Part shown: piece by piece, positions 1 through 12,200 of the stretch
How the letters are laid out: the number at the start of each line of letters is the position of its first letter
How positions within the stretch are numbered: position 1 is the stretch's first letter
DNA from: Zygnema cylindricum
Taxonomy: Eukaryota > Streptophyta > Zygnematophyceae > Zygnematales > Zygnemataceae
Direction: 5' to 3'
DNA: 64,000 bases
NCBI GenBank assembly: GCA_037447655.1
Contig: JBBHKE010002254.1
Location: forward strand, 36,842 to 100,841
Translations under genes and position numbers: made by a program
Notes under the pieces: generated by a model
Database searches by the model: none
What the model saw: only the letters and a program-made list of their open reading frames with translations
Told to the model about the DNA's origin: nothing

Positions 1-87
1 AGTTGGAGAGAGAAGTTAGAGGTAGACTGCCTCGATTTCTTTATTTCTATTCAGACCTAGAAAATACTTAAAACCATTAATTTCTAC
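1..87 (-). mobile_element. LTR end (family 2), truncated by the window edge
   Basis: On the minus strand this reads TGTAGAAATTAATGG and continues with TATTTTCTAGGTCTGAATAG and AGGCAGTCTACCTC. The same sequence begins at 40508 (minus), and a diverged form begins at 38472 (plus). All three start with TG, as LTRs do, and each abuts unrelated sequence, so this is taken as the first 87 bases of an LTR. Here it joins the gag of element A exactly where that protein stops matching its relative near 5680. The rest of the LTR lies outside the window. Confidence 0.65.
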
Positions 88-1930
88 ATCGAAGTCATAA
101 GGAATAACCCCTCCCCGATATTTGTTGATTTCGGACTGAGTGAAAGATTTCCACAACAGTTCAAAATCTGATAATGCAATTCCGGAATTATCCCCCGTAA
201 ATATTTTGTTGTCCCCCATCTCTTTTTCCTCCTCTGCAAGGTTAGTGAATTGGGATGCGGGAGGTCGAGTTGGACTTACAAACTGTGCCGGTGAAATCAC
301 CCCTTGCTCGTCATTTTCCAATCCGGTATCACCTACTTCTCCGGTGGAAGTTGCACCTTGTAAAATGGCCACTCTCCCCCCCAATGATAAAGTGCCTGTT
401 TCTGAAAAGATGGATGGAGGGTAACTGTTCCCCCCAGGTAAAGCGTTTGTTCCTTGAGGTATGGAAGGTCTTCGCGATCGCCTATTTCTCCTTTCCGGTG
501 GGATTTGAAGATCCGGTCTGTTTGGAGGTGTTCCATTGGATGACGAAGAAGACGCGGATGGCGAAGAACTGTGCTTGGGATACGGGGCTTGCCCCCTAGC
601 GGTGGGCTCAGCAAGAGGAGAAGGGAGTGGTTCAGAACTGGATAATGGAGAACGCCGGTGAGGTGGCGAATAAGCGGGAATATAAGTTTCTGGTCGTGCA
701 ACAGTGGCAAGTGATTCAACTGTCACCCCGAGGACTCTTATAAGAACGTCTTTGGGATCTGCTCTAGGTCCTGAGGCTGGAGAGGAAGTGAACGGAGGAG
801 TAGCTGGTCTCAAAGGGATGTGAACCCTCTCGTCTGGTCTTAATTCCACCAAAGCCTCCACCGCGGAGGCTATCTCCACAAATACAAAGGTAGGATTCTC
901 CCGAGGGACAGGAACAAACTCAAAATGTAAATCTGCATCCAAACCCTTTTCATTAGGTCCTGTTGATCCTTCCTCTCCCCGTTGAGGAGGAAGCTCTGGT
1001 GTCTTCAGAGATGGAGTCCACTTAGGGTGGGAATTATGAACTTGAGCAGCTTCCCTTGTCGGCTCTTGGATGTAGGGATTGAGTATGAGAGACGTGGAGA
1101 CCTACTCCCTAAGAAGTCCTCCGGACTTAAGCCGTGCGTCCTTTATCAGCCGTAGTTCCCGTTCCCATACGTTCTTCCTTTCTTCCTCTAAAGCCTCCCA
1201 ATCTATTTCGACAGGTCCGGCCCCCGTCGTAGCCCCACTTTGAGATATCAAATTCTTTACCAATTCCTGAGCATTGTTTAAGACACCAGTTAGATCTCCC
1301 ACCTCTACCCCTGGAACCTCGGGATCTGTAGGTTTGGTTCACCATAGCCCCCCCGAAGGGCGATCTGTGGTATCCTTGGGAAAGGATCTCCTCCGATCTA
1401 CATCAGGAACCTCGGAATCGGTGGGTTTGGATTGCCAAAGCTCCACAAGAGGTGAGCCCTTTAGGACTGAGGAGGTAGGCCCTTCAGTTGAGTTGGGATT
1501 GGGTGCTCGAAATGTTTCCTCCTTGGTCATAGGAGCAAATCTACCTTTACTATCCCGGTGGTCGAATCGCTTCCCCTTCCAAGGATCTCGGAAATCCTTC
1601 CTGCTGCCCCCTTCTCCGGGACGGGATCGAGAAGTGGCACGTCCCCTAGCTAGCCTGCTGGTAGATGTGTCCTGAAAAAAAGATTGCGTAGGACAGAATT
1701 CCGGGGCTCTCGGAGGTGGACTCTGTTCAGATGGGGATGAGCTACTTTCAAAGGAACTGCTTAAAATTTCCACCACTCCTCCCACTGGTCTAACCACCCG
1801 AGCTCGATCGGCTCGGGCCACTCATTGAACTAACTCCTTAACACAGCAGAATCCCCAGAGGACTACCGGCGGAGGACAATGGAGCTCCAACGTGAAAATA
1901 ATAAAAATAGAAATGATTGGTTGTTTCATA
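88..1930 (-). pseudogene. Gag-like protein of LTR element A, broken
   Basis: Minus-strand reading frames at 1821-1339, 1302-1102 and 942-88 form one decayed gag-like polypeptide. It is rich in Pro, Ser and Arg at the N-terminal side (RVVRPVGG near the start) and has a helical stretch (IDWEALEEERKNVWEREL at 1130-1210). It ends in WKSFTQSEINKYR at about 110-160. The same landmarks recur in element B at 7330, 6810 and 5700, so the two are related copies in the same orientation. A TGA stop replaces a sense codon just before the 1821 frame (KELVQ-stop-VARAD against KELVHRVAKSD in B), and other frame changes follow. The N-terminal 190 residues seen in B are missing. The C-terminal end is cut by the LTR at 1-87. 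Product: structural capsid-type protein of a retrotransposon, identified by synteny with the B copy rather than by its own zinc knuckle. Confidence 0.6.
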
Positions 1931-2937
1931 TTTAACAATATCACCTTGCCCCAAAAATGGAATTAAAGGTAAAATTAATAATTATGGCAAAGCAAGCGCA
2001 ACATACCCTATAAAGCCAAGATGACGATAAGGGAAAACGAAATATCTCCCAGCAGCACCAAAGACTGGTACGTTTCTCCTTCACCACTCGGTTTCCACGG
2101 ATCGAAACCGACTGGACTCTTCTCGGTTTCAATAGCAAAAAGTCAAGATCGCCCAAAAAGATTGATAGTGCCAACTACTGGCCTGAACTAGGATCTCGAA
2201 ACAAGACAAATTCAAACCAAGATGGCAATAGAGTCAAGCAAACAAGCATAACAAAGATTCTCCAAAAGAAGGTTTGTTTGGAATTTCTCTAAGGTTTTTC
2301 ACAGGAGACAGCACTGAAAAGCAACCTGTCTCTTTCGGCCCCAAGTGCCTTATACAACCAAGGTTGTCCACTTCCGGTCTAAAAAGTTAAAGCAATATAA
2401 TAAACCAATCAGTGGAAAGCAAATTCTATTGAACTGACAAAAGACAAATTAAGCTGTACTACGCTTAGGGCAAAAGGATGAGCTTTGAGTTACGGCTAGA
2501 TTTCCGGCTGAAAGTCAAAGTTGGTTCCACTTCAAAAAGACAAAGTACTGAAAATGACGCTTAAACGCCATATTTTGACCTGACCTAATTAGTGGACAAA
2601 AAGCCAGTTGGACCTGAACTAAATTCCTACTGACATATGACAGCCAAATCTAAATGACTATCCGAAGAGTTACGTGGCGTTTCACAATGTGACCCCCAAA
2701 AGGTCAAGTGGCAACTGGCTGCAGGTAACAGAACTAAAATCTTTGAAGCGAAATAACTTAGCTTTCCGGCCTCTGTTAGGCGTGAAATAAAGTGCGTTCC
2801 GTTCAATTCAGAAAATCCCTTGATCTAGTCCGGTTTTGTGCACCTCCTTCGCCGTACGCTGATGTCCGTACAGGTGGAGAGGGTTCCGAAGATTTGGCGA
2901 AAATAAAGGTGTGCCGAAAACACACACGAGCTTGACA
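1931..2937 (-). mobile_element. LTR and leader of element A
   Basis: About 1 kb matches 8158-9212 at moderate identity throughout. Shared blocks include AACAATATCACCTTGCC at the inner end, GATGGCAATAG, AAGCAACCTGTCTC, GAAATAAAGTGCGTTCCGTTC, and ACACGAGCTTGACA at the outer end. The minus strand begins TGTCAAGCTCGTGTG, a TG-type LTR start. A TATAAGGCA box on the minus strand (about 2344-2352) may be the core promoter. Just inside the inner end lies the conserved GGTGATATTGTTAA, which could hold the primer-binding site; I could not assign a tRNA. Confidence 0.6.
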
Positions 2938-3400
2938 AGGATAACATCCTACGACGGGAGCATTATCTTTCCCCCTTTTCCATAGATCTACGGGAACCAC
3001 CACCTTGACTCCTTCTGGATCCTCAAGATCTCGAACAGTAACTGTTCCTTCCACACACTTAATCCCATATTCACCCTTGTCCAGGTGGCCATTCCCAATA
3101 AAATCTCAAACTGCTTACCTTCCACCACCAGGAAGGGAAGCTAAATTTGGACCTTTTGACCTGCGTCGTCGGCGAACTCTTTTAACATAGCTTTGATTAT
3201 TCCGTGTACCGATTGGCTCCCACTGCAAACAGTACTTAGGCAAATGTCACAAGGGAAGATTTCCAGTCGGAGTTGCATTTGCTGTAGAGCAGATGTGGTG
3301 ATTAGATTTGGGAGAGATTATGTATCGACAACTGTGTCTTGATACCCGCCGTATCCGTTGAGTTTAAAATTCCCCGTCCGGTTAAGAATTAGCGCCACAG
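2938..3400 (-). pseudogene. Retropepsin-like aspartic protease of element B, broken
   Basis: The minus strand from 3400 downward reads a retropepsin-type domain in pieces: a hydrophobic strand running into VVDT, then SLPNLITTSALQQMQ, then FLVVEGKQFEILLGM, and after a frame change EGTVTVRDLEDPEGVKV. In retropepsins the catalytic motif is DTG/S followed by a flap and later an ILG turn. Here the residue after Asp-Thr is a TAA stop, so the active-site loop is destroyed. The domain follows gag and the zinc knuckles, the order expected of a gag-PR precursor. It ends abruptly at the outer end of element A's LTR (2937), so reverse transcriptase and integrase would lie beyond A, outside the window. 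Confidence 0.55.
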
Positions 3401-4130
3401 ATAACGTTTTGTAGTCCCTATCCATCATAGGGGTCTTAGGGTATGTTGACCAAAAAACGGATCTGGCCTGATTGGCCCGGTGTTTCTCCCCTCTATAATG
3501 GATTTCCTCTCTGAGGGTCTGGATGAGAACTTCCTCCTGCAAGTTATGAGAAGAGGCCAGTGTTTTCACGTGAGTGAGAGCGTAGGGCATTAGATGCCTT
3601 ACTAACATCACTGCTGGTTTGGAGGAAGAAGGTTAAATTTTTGGCGACGAGTTGGGTGAATCTGCTCGTTCCGCCGGTTGATTTTCCTTCTCCCTCCCCC
3701 CTGCTTCCTCACTTTCTTGGTTAGATTCTGGTGCTAGCAGCGTTTCTGGCATGTTATTCTCCGAGCGTTCGGCCAATTTTTTTTTGAACCAGTCTTGGTT
3801 GTCATGCGTCTCTTCCTCCTTTGCTTGTTCCTCCATCTTCCTAATTTTAGTTGTCTTGTAATTTTCGAATCCAGGAGGCTGTTTCTTTGCGGCTGGTGGA
3901 GGTGGGTTTGTAGATTTTATCTCGAGACCTATGTTGTCGTTCAAGATGATGGCCTTGGGGGTGTGTGATAGAGGTCCAGTAGGGTTACTGTTTTGGTCTA
4001 GTGGAGCGAGCTTTCCCTGTCCCTTCGCAGCATCAAGGTTGAGTTGCAAAGCTGCTTGCGATTGTCCCCCACACCGACATTCCAGGCTCCCGAAAGAAAG
4101 GTCTGTGCGTGATGTGCCTTAGGAGGTTCC
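3318..4130 (-). pseudogene. Gag-protease linker region of element B
   Basis: Two minus-strand frames (4049-3633 and 3611-3318) lie between the zinc knuckles and the protease. The first is charged and Pro/Glu/Lys-rich (ESNQESEEAGGREKENQP), typical of a disordered linker. The second has helices (LMPYALTHVKTLASSHNLQ) and then strands leading into the protease at 3330. I recognise no family. Position and orientation put it in the same polyprotein as its neighbours, with one frame change between the two pieces. A host gene cannot be excluded but is unlikely. Confidence 0.45.
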
Positions 4131-4414
4131 ATGTCCCACCCCATCACCTCGTCATCGTCTTCGCCCGCTGCGGTTTCTTGTTCAAGCTCCGCCAGCTTCT
4201 GTAGTAATTCCTGTTTTCTCCGGTGGAGTTTTTGGGCGGCCGTCAGAGCGAGAGTCCTAAAGGGAGATCATAATTGCAGTGCTGCCAATTCTGCAGCCAT
4301 GGCTGCCATTTGCTGGCTCTGCTGTTGGATGATAACCTCCGGGGTTAGTCGGGCTCGACCTGTTGGCTGTCATTTTGGGTTATCCGGGGTTCGGCGTCCC
4401 GAAGGGTAAAGAAG

Positions 4415-4597
4415 CTACAGCGGGAGAGGATTCACGGCAGTTTCACCTTCTCCAATGAACATTGCATATTGCAAGATCTCTTTCAGAATTCCATTCTTTC
4501 GGAAGCACTGCCCTTCGTTATGACCCATGAAATCGCAAGCCTCACAATTGGAGCCCTCAGTAGTATATTTTCCCCTTAAGTCATTGGAGATTTGCAC
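4415..4597 (-). pseudogene. CCHC zinc knuckle of element B (second knuckle)
   Basis: A short minus-strand frame contains CEACDFMGHNEGQC, an intact CX2CX4HX4C zinc knuckle. Such knuckles bind genomic RNA in retroelement nucleocapsids. It lies about 250 bases downstream, in minus-strand order, of the other knuckle at 4815-4860 and before the linker. The reading frame is short and not continuous with the upstream gag frame, so it is treated as part of a decayed polyprotein. Confidence 0.6.
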
Positions 4598-4735
4598 GTC
4601 ATCGAATTTTGGGAGTTTTATCTGTCACAACTGGGCTTGCGACATCTTTGCAGTTTCAGATCGTGGAGTCGGCCGATAATTTTCTTTGTTAACCAAAGTT
4701 TTGTCGTCCAACCCTCCTCCCTGTTTCCTTCCTTG

Positions 4736-5760
4736 CTACCTCTTTGTCCTTTGAGCTCTCTCTTTCTCCCATTCCTTCTGCTTAAGAGCTAATTCCGGTT
4801 TGAGCTTCCGGGGACATCGCTTCCATCCATAACCTGTTTGTTGACAGTTTAAACAGTTATAGAGGAAAAAACGATCATCGGACCCCATGGCGAGTTCGGA
4901 TCCGCTATCCGCCACCTGTTTCACGTTGAGCTTCTGCAAAGCTAAGAGTTCAGCCGACTCTTCATTTTCATGAGGCATTTCTCCGGCAAATCCTGCAAAG
5001 TTCCCTCGGGTTTTTCCGGTTACCGCCTTTTCCTGGGCCTCTCGGTGGACAAAGTGATCATAACGCTTCATTGCAGCCAGAGAGATTTCCTTAGCGGTTG
5101 GATTGACGTCCTGGATGGTTTGTCCCGCAATCCAATTATCAAAGGCTGCCTGCCCCTTTGGTCTAAACGAATTTTGGACGGCAATGAAGTATTTGGTTGC
5201 CATTGCCGGGAGATCAATGGTTGAGAGTTAGGTCTTTTGACAAAGGCTGGACAATCTGTTAAAAAGAGTCTGGGTGTTTCACTCTTTTGGCAACGGAATT
5301 CCGTGAGTTCCTTGATAGCAGATTCATTCCTCTCAATGTAAAGGAGTCTCCAGGCATTCAAAAGAGTGGTAAAGGGGGTTGGGTCTGTAACCATCCAAGT
5401 GGCCGCCCTGGCCTCTTAGATGGCCTGAAGCTGAGCAACATAGGCTCATTCTTGTGCTTGTTTCATGTCCTTTGTGAAGAGGGCGGTGACAGGAGCGGTT
5501 ACAGCGGCAGCAAAGTCTGCTTCCGCCTGTAAGACTGCCTCATCAAGGATAGGATCTAAAATTTTGATGCTGGGAGCCATGAATAGAGGTTGTCGCTCCT
5601 TATAATCAGCCAAAGCACCACCGGCAAGAAAATTTACCATCATGGGGAAAAGCATGGTTTCAAAGTCATCCGAAATGGCTCCGTACCTATATTTGTTGAT
5701 TTCTGACTGGGTGAAAGATTTCCAGTGCAATTCAAAATCCGAGAAAGCGATTCCTAAACT
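4736..5760 (-). pseudogene. Gag capsid and first zinc knuckle of element B
   Basis: Three overlapping minus-strand frames (5730-5446, 5394-5068, 5203-4736) give the capsid part of a retrotransposon Gag. Landmarks in order are WKSFTQSEINKYR, a helical ALADYKERQPLF region, NAWRLLYIERNESAIKEL, and KYFIAVQNSFRPKGQAAFD. The long-helix pattern resembles Ty3/copia-type capsid domains. Near 4815-4860 the frame reads CLNCQQTGYGWKRC, a zinc knuckle with Tyr where His should be (CX2CX4YX4C), a one-base change from CAT to TAT. A stop lies near 5420 and at least two frameshifts separate the pieces. Elements A and B share the first landmark, which ties B's capsid to A's truncated gag. Confidence 0.6.
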
Positions 5761-8157
5761 ATCTCCCGTAAATATCCTTACGTCCCCAATTTCTTTTACC
5801 TCCTCTGCAAGGTTGGTGAACTGAGAAGATGATTGTCCGGTTGGGTTGACAAACTAAACCGGTGAAATCACCCCTAGATCTGCGTTGTCAGGCTTGCGGC
5901 CGCCTCCTTCACCGGTCGAAAGAGCTGCCTGACGAGAGATGGGCACCCCCCCGAATGAAAAAGTTGCAGCTACTGGTGATTTAGCGGAAAAACCTGTATT
6001 TCCCTTGGGTTTATTTTTGGGGAAAGAAGGGACTATCAACTTGGGGAAAGATGTTCGAAATTCTGCTCCTCTTTACCTTGGAGAGGCTGGTACTTCCGGG
6101 AGTATTGTTTCAACCGAAGGGATTGGGAGAAGTGGTTTGACCACCAGGGGTCTTTTATGGATTGGTGGAGAAGGGGATGGAGATGACTGAGGGCTACGAG
6201 CAAAAGGCGTTTGTTTCCTTGTACGCCTTCTGGAGGCCTCGAGTGGAGGTAATCCTTTGCTAAAAGCAGGAGAACACAGGTGAGGAGGAGAGTAGGCAGG
6301 GACGCCGTATTTGTATGGTTAGACAAGTGGGCCCAAGGACCCACGAACTGCAGCAGCCGGAGAAACAGATGGAGAAGGAGAGGATGCCTGAGGGGATGAT
6401 GGTGGAGGAGTGGAAAGTCCGAGGGAAATGTGTTGTCTCCGGTCGAGTTGTAATAACACCACCGCCTCCGCAGTTGAAGACCCAGCCACTAAACAAAAGT
6501 AGGACGCTCAGTGGTGGCGGCTGCAACGTTACCCGTTAGATCTGCACCCATCCCCTATTTGTTAGGTCCTGTTGTTTCCCCCCCTTCTCGCTGAAGAGGA
6601 GACTGCGGTCTAAGTTTCGAGGAAATCTCGGGAGCTTGCGTCTCCGTAGGGGTTGTCTGCACTGTAGGTTATCTTTAGCAGAGGGACCAATCTCTCTAGG
6701 AGGAGCTACCTGTCCACTAAGGATCCCTCTTGATATCTGTCTAGCCTCTCTTATGAGGAACAATTCCTATTCAAAGGCCCTCTTCCTCTCTTCTTCAAGA
6801 GCTTCCTAATCGATGGTGACGGGTCAAGCCCCCGCCGTAGCTTGACTCGGGGATCGAAGGATATCAACCAGTTTTTGTGTTCTGCTCACCACCCTTGAGA
6901 GATGCGCAATCCCCAAACCCGGTACTTCGAGATCGGTGGGTCTAGAACGCCACAACCCGTCTGATGGTCGAACCACCAGAGCAAATGGATACTTTGAGCT
7001 CGGAGAGGTGGAATCGGAAGAGAAAAACGGCTCCGCTTTAGGTCGGGGAGCAATCCTGCCCTTGCGGTCCCGATGATCGAACCTGTACCCCTTCTTTAGC
7101 TCGGGTAATTCTCGCTTACTGGTCCCTTTCCCGGCCCGTGTCCGAGGGATCGCCCTGCTGTGAGACATTCCCGCTGTGAGCCAGCTTGCTGGTTGCGGTG
7201 TCCTGAGATGGGGTGGGTTGCTGGTATGAAGTTGATGGTCCCCCCTGTTGCTCCGGTACGGAGTTTGAGGAGCCGCTCTCGGACAAACTGCTAAGTATCT
7301 CCAGTACACCTCCCACTGGGCGTACTACTCTGGCTTGGTCGGACTTGGCTACCCGGTGCACCAACTCCTTCTTAACCTTCAACTCATAAGATCATGAAGG
7401 GCTAAGATTTCTTTGCGACCTGGCCGGTTAGGATCGGCCAGGATCTCAGGATCTATGTACATTTCTGCTATCGGTGCCTTAGATCCGGTATAGCGACTGA
7501 TCTTAGGAAGGTGACCAGGGACCGCTTCCTTGTGGGCCAACCCCTTTCTACGACTTTTAGGGGAGAAGGGCGCCCTCTCCGCCTTCTCCGAAGCCCTAGC
7601 TCTGGCTGACTTGGACAACGTTGGGAAATTCTCGAGGGAAAAGACATGTGGAGGTGGAGGAGAGAGCCGCCCATCTGGGTGCGTCGGAGGAGTGTCGACT
7701 GCAACCTCTGGAGGCATCCCTCCCTTCAAAAACCGCTCTATATGTATAGGTGAGCCAAGGGGGGTGCTTCCTCGGGCACTTGTGACTCTTCCTCCTGGGC
7801 CACCGCTTCCTGCCTCTCCTGCTCGTCCGATCTCACACCCGTAAGATCCTGATCCTGAACTTCTCCTTCCCCCATAGCTGACTGGAGAAGAAGATTTAAA
7901 TCGCGTTATAAAAGTACTCTGCCCTGAGTACCTATCCTCTTTCACCTAAAGAGACAGGTTGATGTTTCAGAACTGTGACGGTCTGTTGGAAGCCTAACAA
8001 ATATCCTCTCAAAATCCACTATTCTGGTACAAAGATTTTGGTAATCAACCCCGGAAGAAACCCAACCAGAGCCCCAAAAAGGACTACCAAAGAGAGAACC
8101 CAGATGCTTCCACTCAGAAAAATGAAAGGATAGAAATATAAAAATGTTGTCTTAGAA
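5761..8157 (-). pseudogene. Gag N-terminal part and leader of element B
   Basis: Minus-strand frames 7945-7379, 7382-7116, 7309-6824, 6763-6536 and 6344-6036 form the N-terminal half of the B polyprotein. The first piece is Ser/Gly/Pro-rich and ends in LHDLMS; a frame change then leads into KVKKELVHRVAKS and RVVRPVGG, matching element A. Around 6760-6830 B keeps EALEEERKRAFE but has stops where A has Trp and another residue, as C-to-T decay would give. The first 200 bases inside the LTR (7946-8157) hold no clear frame and are probably leader. Disordered, positively charged N-termini are common in Gag proteins; no known domain is visible. Confidence 0.5.
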
Positions 8158-9212
8158 TTAACAATATCACCTTGCCCTTAGAAAAATAGAGAATAAAGTT
8201 AAAATGTGGAATAATAGCAAGCGCTCTCAACCTACCCCCAAAGCGTAACATGGACAACCCAAAAGGAGACGAAATCTCCCCCAGAAAACCCCGGAACAGG
8301 TAAGGCCTCCTTAACTCCTCGGTTTCCGCGACCCGGAACTGGCAAGACCCTTCTTGGTTTCCAACAAATACTAGTCCCCAAATCGCCCAAAACAGGAAAG
8401 ACGGTGCCAACCACCCAACCGGACTACGATTTCCACAAAAGACGGATGCAAACCAAGATGGCAATAGGGTCACAATAACATACAAAACAAAAGTTCTCCA
8501 CAAGAAAGTTTGCTGGAATTTCTAGGGTTTTTCTCAATATACAAAACTGAAAAAGCAACCTGTCTCCCTTGGCCCCTAGTGCCTTGTACAAGCAAAGTTT
8601 GTCCTACTGATAGTACCAAAGTCAAAGCAATACCAGGAGCCAATCATCGGCCAGGAATTTTTATCGTACAAACATAAGACAAAACAGGTTGTACTACACT
8701 TAGGGCAAAAAGTTAGGCGACTATCTCCGGCAAGATTAGAAGCCTTGTGTTTTTCTATGACACAATCCTAAGCAACAAAGTTCTGAATTGACGTGAAACG
8801 CCTAACTTTGACTCACATTAATAAATGCTCTACATGGCTGGTGGACCTGAACTAACGTCCTACTGATAGCCAACAGCAAAATCTACAAGACTATCCCAAA
8901 AGTTACGTGGCGTTCCACAATGTAGCCCCCATTGGGACAGTTGGCATCTGGTCACATGTTATAGGATGGTAATCTTTGGAACGGAGTAACTCTGTTGTCC
9001 GGCCTCCGTTAGGCGCGAAATAAAGTGCGTTCCGTTCAGTTACTCCGTTGTCCGGCCTCCGTTAGGCGCGAAATAAAGTGCGTTCCGTTCAGTTAAGAAA
9101 ATAGAAGAATCTAGTCCTGCTGAGTGCGCTCCTTTCGCTAGGTACAGAGGAAAAAGGCCCGGGAATCCTTGGTAAGATAAAACGGGTGCCTGTGAAGCAC
9201 ACGAGCTTGACA
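8158..9212 (-). mobile_element. LTR of element B
   Basis: This matches the LTR of element A (1931-2937) across its length and has the same outer end (minus-strand TGTCAAGCTCGTGTG). It carries a perfect 52-bp tandem duplication near 8986-9090 (CCGGCCTCCGTTAGGCGCGA appears twice) that A lacks. Immediately outside it the telomere-like array starts, so the element inserted into or at the edge of that array. No matching target duplication can be checked because the other end is buried beneath element A and outside the window. Confidence 0.6.
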
Positions 9213-12200
9213 AGGGTATTAGGGTATTTAGGGTATGTAAGGCATTTAGGTTATTTATGGTATTAAGGGTATTAAGCTATTAAGGGTATTTAGGGCATTT
9301 CGGTTATTAAGGGTATTTAGGGTGTTTAGGGTATTTAGGGTATTTCGGGTATTAGGGTATTTAGGGTATATAGGGTAATTAAGGTTTTTAGGATATTTAG
9401 GATGTATTCGGTGTTTAGGGTATTTATTGTATTTAGGGTATTTAGGGTATTTAGGGTATTTAGGGTATTCAAGGTCTTTAGGATATTTAGGGTATTTAGG
9501 GTATTAGGATGTTTAGGATATTTAGGGTATTTAGGGTATTTAGGATATTTAGGGTATTTAAGGTCTTTAAGATATTTAGGATGTATTGGGTATTTAGGGT
9601 ATTTAGGGAATTAGGGTATTAGGGTATTTAGGGTGTCTAGGGTGTTTAGGGTATTTAAGGTCTTTAGGATATTTAGGATGTATTAGGTATTTAGGGTAAT
9701 TAGGGCATTTAGGTTATTCACGGTATTTAGGGTATTTAGTGTATTAGGTTATTAAGGGTATTAAGGGTATTTAGGGAAATTAGGGTATTAGGGTATTTAG
9801 GTTATCTGGGGTGTTTAGGGTATTTAAGGGTCTTTAGGATATTTTGGATGTATTGGGTATTTAGGGTAATTAGGGCATTTAGGTTATTCAGGGAATTTAG
9901 GGTATTTAGTGTATTAGGTTATTAAGGGTATTTAGGGAATTTAGGATATTTAGGATGTATTGGGTATTAAGGGTAATTAGGGCATATAGGTTATTCAGGG
10001 TATTTAGGGTATCTAGTGTATTAGGTTATTTAGGGTATTTGAGGTCTTTAGGATATTTAGGATGTATTGTGTATTTAGGGTATTTATGGTATTTAGGGTA
10101 TTTAGGGTATTTAGGGTATTTAGGGTCCTTAGGGTATTTAAGGTATTTAGGATATTTAGGATGTATTTGGTATTTAGGGTATTTATGGTATTTAGGATAT
10201 TTAAAGTATTTAGGGTATTTAGGGTATTTAGGGTATTTAGGGTATTTAGGGTATTTAAGGTCTTTGGGATATTTAGGATGTATTGGGTATTTATGGTATA
10301 TAGGGTATTTAGGGTATTTAGGGTATTTAAGGTATTTTGGGTATTTAGGGTATTTAGGGTATTAGGCTATTTAGGGTATTAGGGTGTTTAGGATATTTAT
10401 GGTATTTAGGGTATTTATGATATTTAGGGTATTTAAGGTCTTTAGGATATTTAGGATGTATTGGGTATTTAGGGTATTTAGGGTATTTAGGGAATTTAAG
10501 GTATTTAGGGTATTTAGGGTATTTAGGATATTTTTGGTATTTAGGGTATTTAGGGTATTTAGGATATTTATGGTATTTAAGGTCTTTAAGATATTTAGGA
10601 TGTATTGGGTGTATAGGGTATTTAGGGTATTTAGGGTATATAGGGTATTAGGGTATTAGGGTATTTAGGGTATTTCGGATGTATTGGGTATTTAGGGTAT
10701 TTTGGGTATTTAAGGTCTTTAGGATATTTAGGATGTATTGGGTATTTAGGGTATTTAGGATATTTAGGGTATTTAGGGTATTTAGGGTATTTAGGGTATT
10801 TAGGGTATTTAGGGTATTTAGGGTATTTAAGGTCTTTGGGATATTTAGGATGTATTGGGTATTTATGGTATATAGGGTATTTAGGGTATTTAGGGTATTT
10901 AAGGTATTTTGGGTATTTAGGGTATTTAGGGTATTAGGCTATTTAGGGTATTAGGGTGTTTAGGATATTTATGGTATTTAGGGTATTTATGATATTTAGG
11001 GTATTTAAGGTCTTTAGGATATTTAGGATGTATTGGGTATTTAGGGTATTTAGGGTATTTAAGGTCTTTAAGGTATTTTGGATGTATTGGGTATTAAGGT
11101 TATTTAGGGAATTAGGGTATTAGGGTATTTAGGGTATCGAGGGTGTTTAGGGTATTTAAGGTCTTTGGGATATTTAGGATGTATTAGGTATTTAGGGTAA
11201 TTAGGGAATTTAGGTTATTCAGGGTATTTAGGGTATTTAGTGTATTAGGTTATTAAGGTTATTTAGGGAATTTAAGGTATTTAGGGTATTTAGGATATTT
11301 AGGGTATTTAAGGTCTTTAGGATATTTAGGATGTATTGGGTATTTAGGGTATTTAGGGTATTTAGGGTATTGAGGGTATTTAGGGAATTTAGGGTATTTA
11401 GGATGTATTGGGTATTAAGGGTATTTAGGGAAATTAGGGTATTAGGGTATATTGGGTATCTAGGGTGTTTAGGGTATTGAAGGGTCTTTAGGATATTTTG
11501 GATGTATTGGGTATTTAGGGTAATTAGGGCATTTAGGTTATTCAGGGTATTTAGGGTATTTAGTGTATTAGGTTATTTAGGGTATTTGAGGTCTTTAGGA
11601 TATTTAGGTTGTATTGGGTATTTAGGTTATTTATGGTATTTAGGGTATTTAGGGTATTTAGGGTATTTAGGGTACTTAGAGTATTTAAGGTCTTTAGGAT
11701 ATTTAGGATGTATTGGGTATTTAGGGTATATAGGGTATTTAGGGTATTTAGGGTATTTAGGGTATTTTAGGTATTTAGGGTATTTAGGGTATTTAGGGTA
11801 TTAGGCTATTTAGGGTATTAGGGTGTTTATGATATTTAGGGTATTTAGGGTATTTATGATATTTAGGGTATTTAAGGTCTTTAGGATATTTAGGATGTAT
11901 TGGGTATTGAGGGTAATTAGGGCATTTAGGTTATTCAGGGTATTTAGGGTATTTAGTGTATTAGGTTATTTAGGGTATTTGAGGTCTTTAGGATATTTAG
12001 GATGTACAGGGTATTTAGGTTATTTATGGTATTTAGGGTATTTAGGGTATTTAGGGTATTTAGGGTACTTAGGGTATTTAAGGTCTGTAGGATATTTAGG
12101 ATGTATTGGGTATTTAGGGTATTTAGGGTATATAGGGTATTAGGGTATTAGGGTATTTAGGGTATTTCGGATGTATTGGGTATTTAGGGTATTTTGGGTA

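Noticed and set aside
140-599. Plus-strand frames across the gag regions (also 1274-1675, 5642-6190)
   Set aside because: They are antisense shadows of the minus-strand gag, which is conserved between elements A and B.
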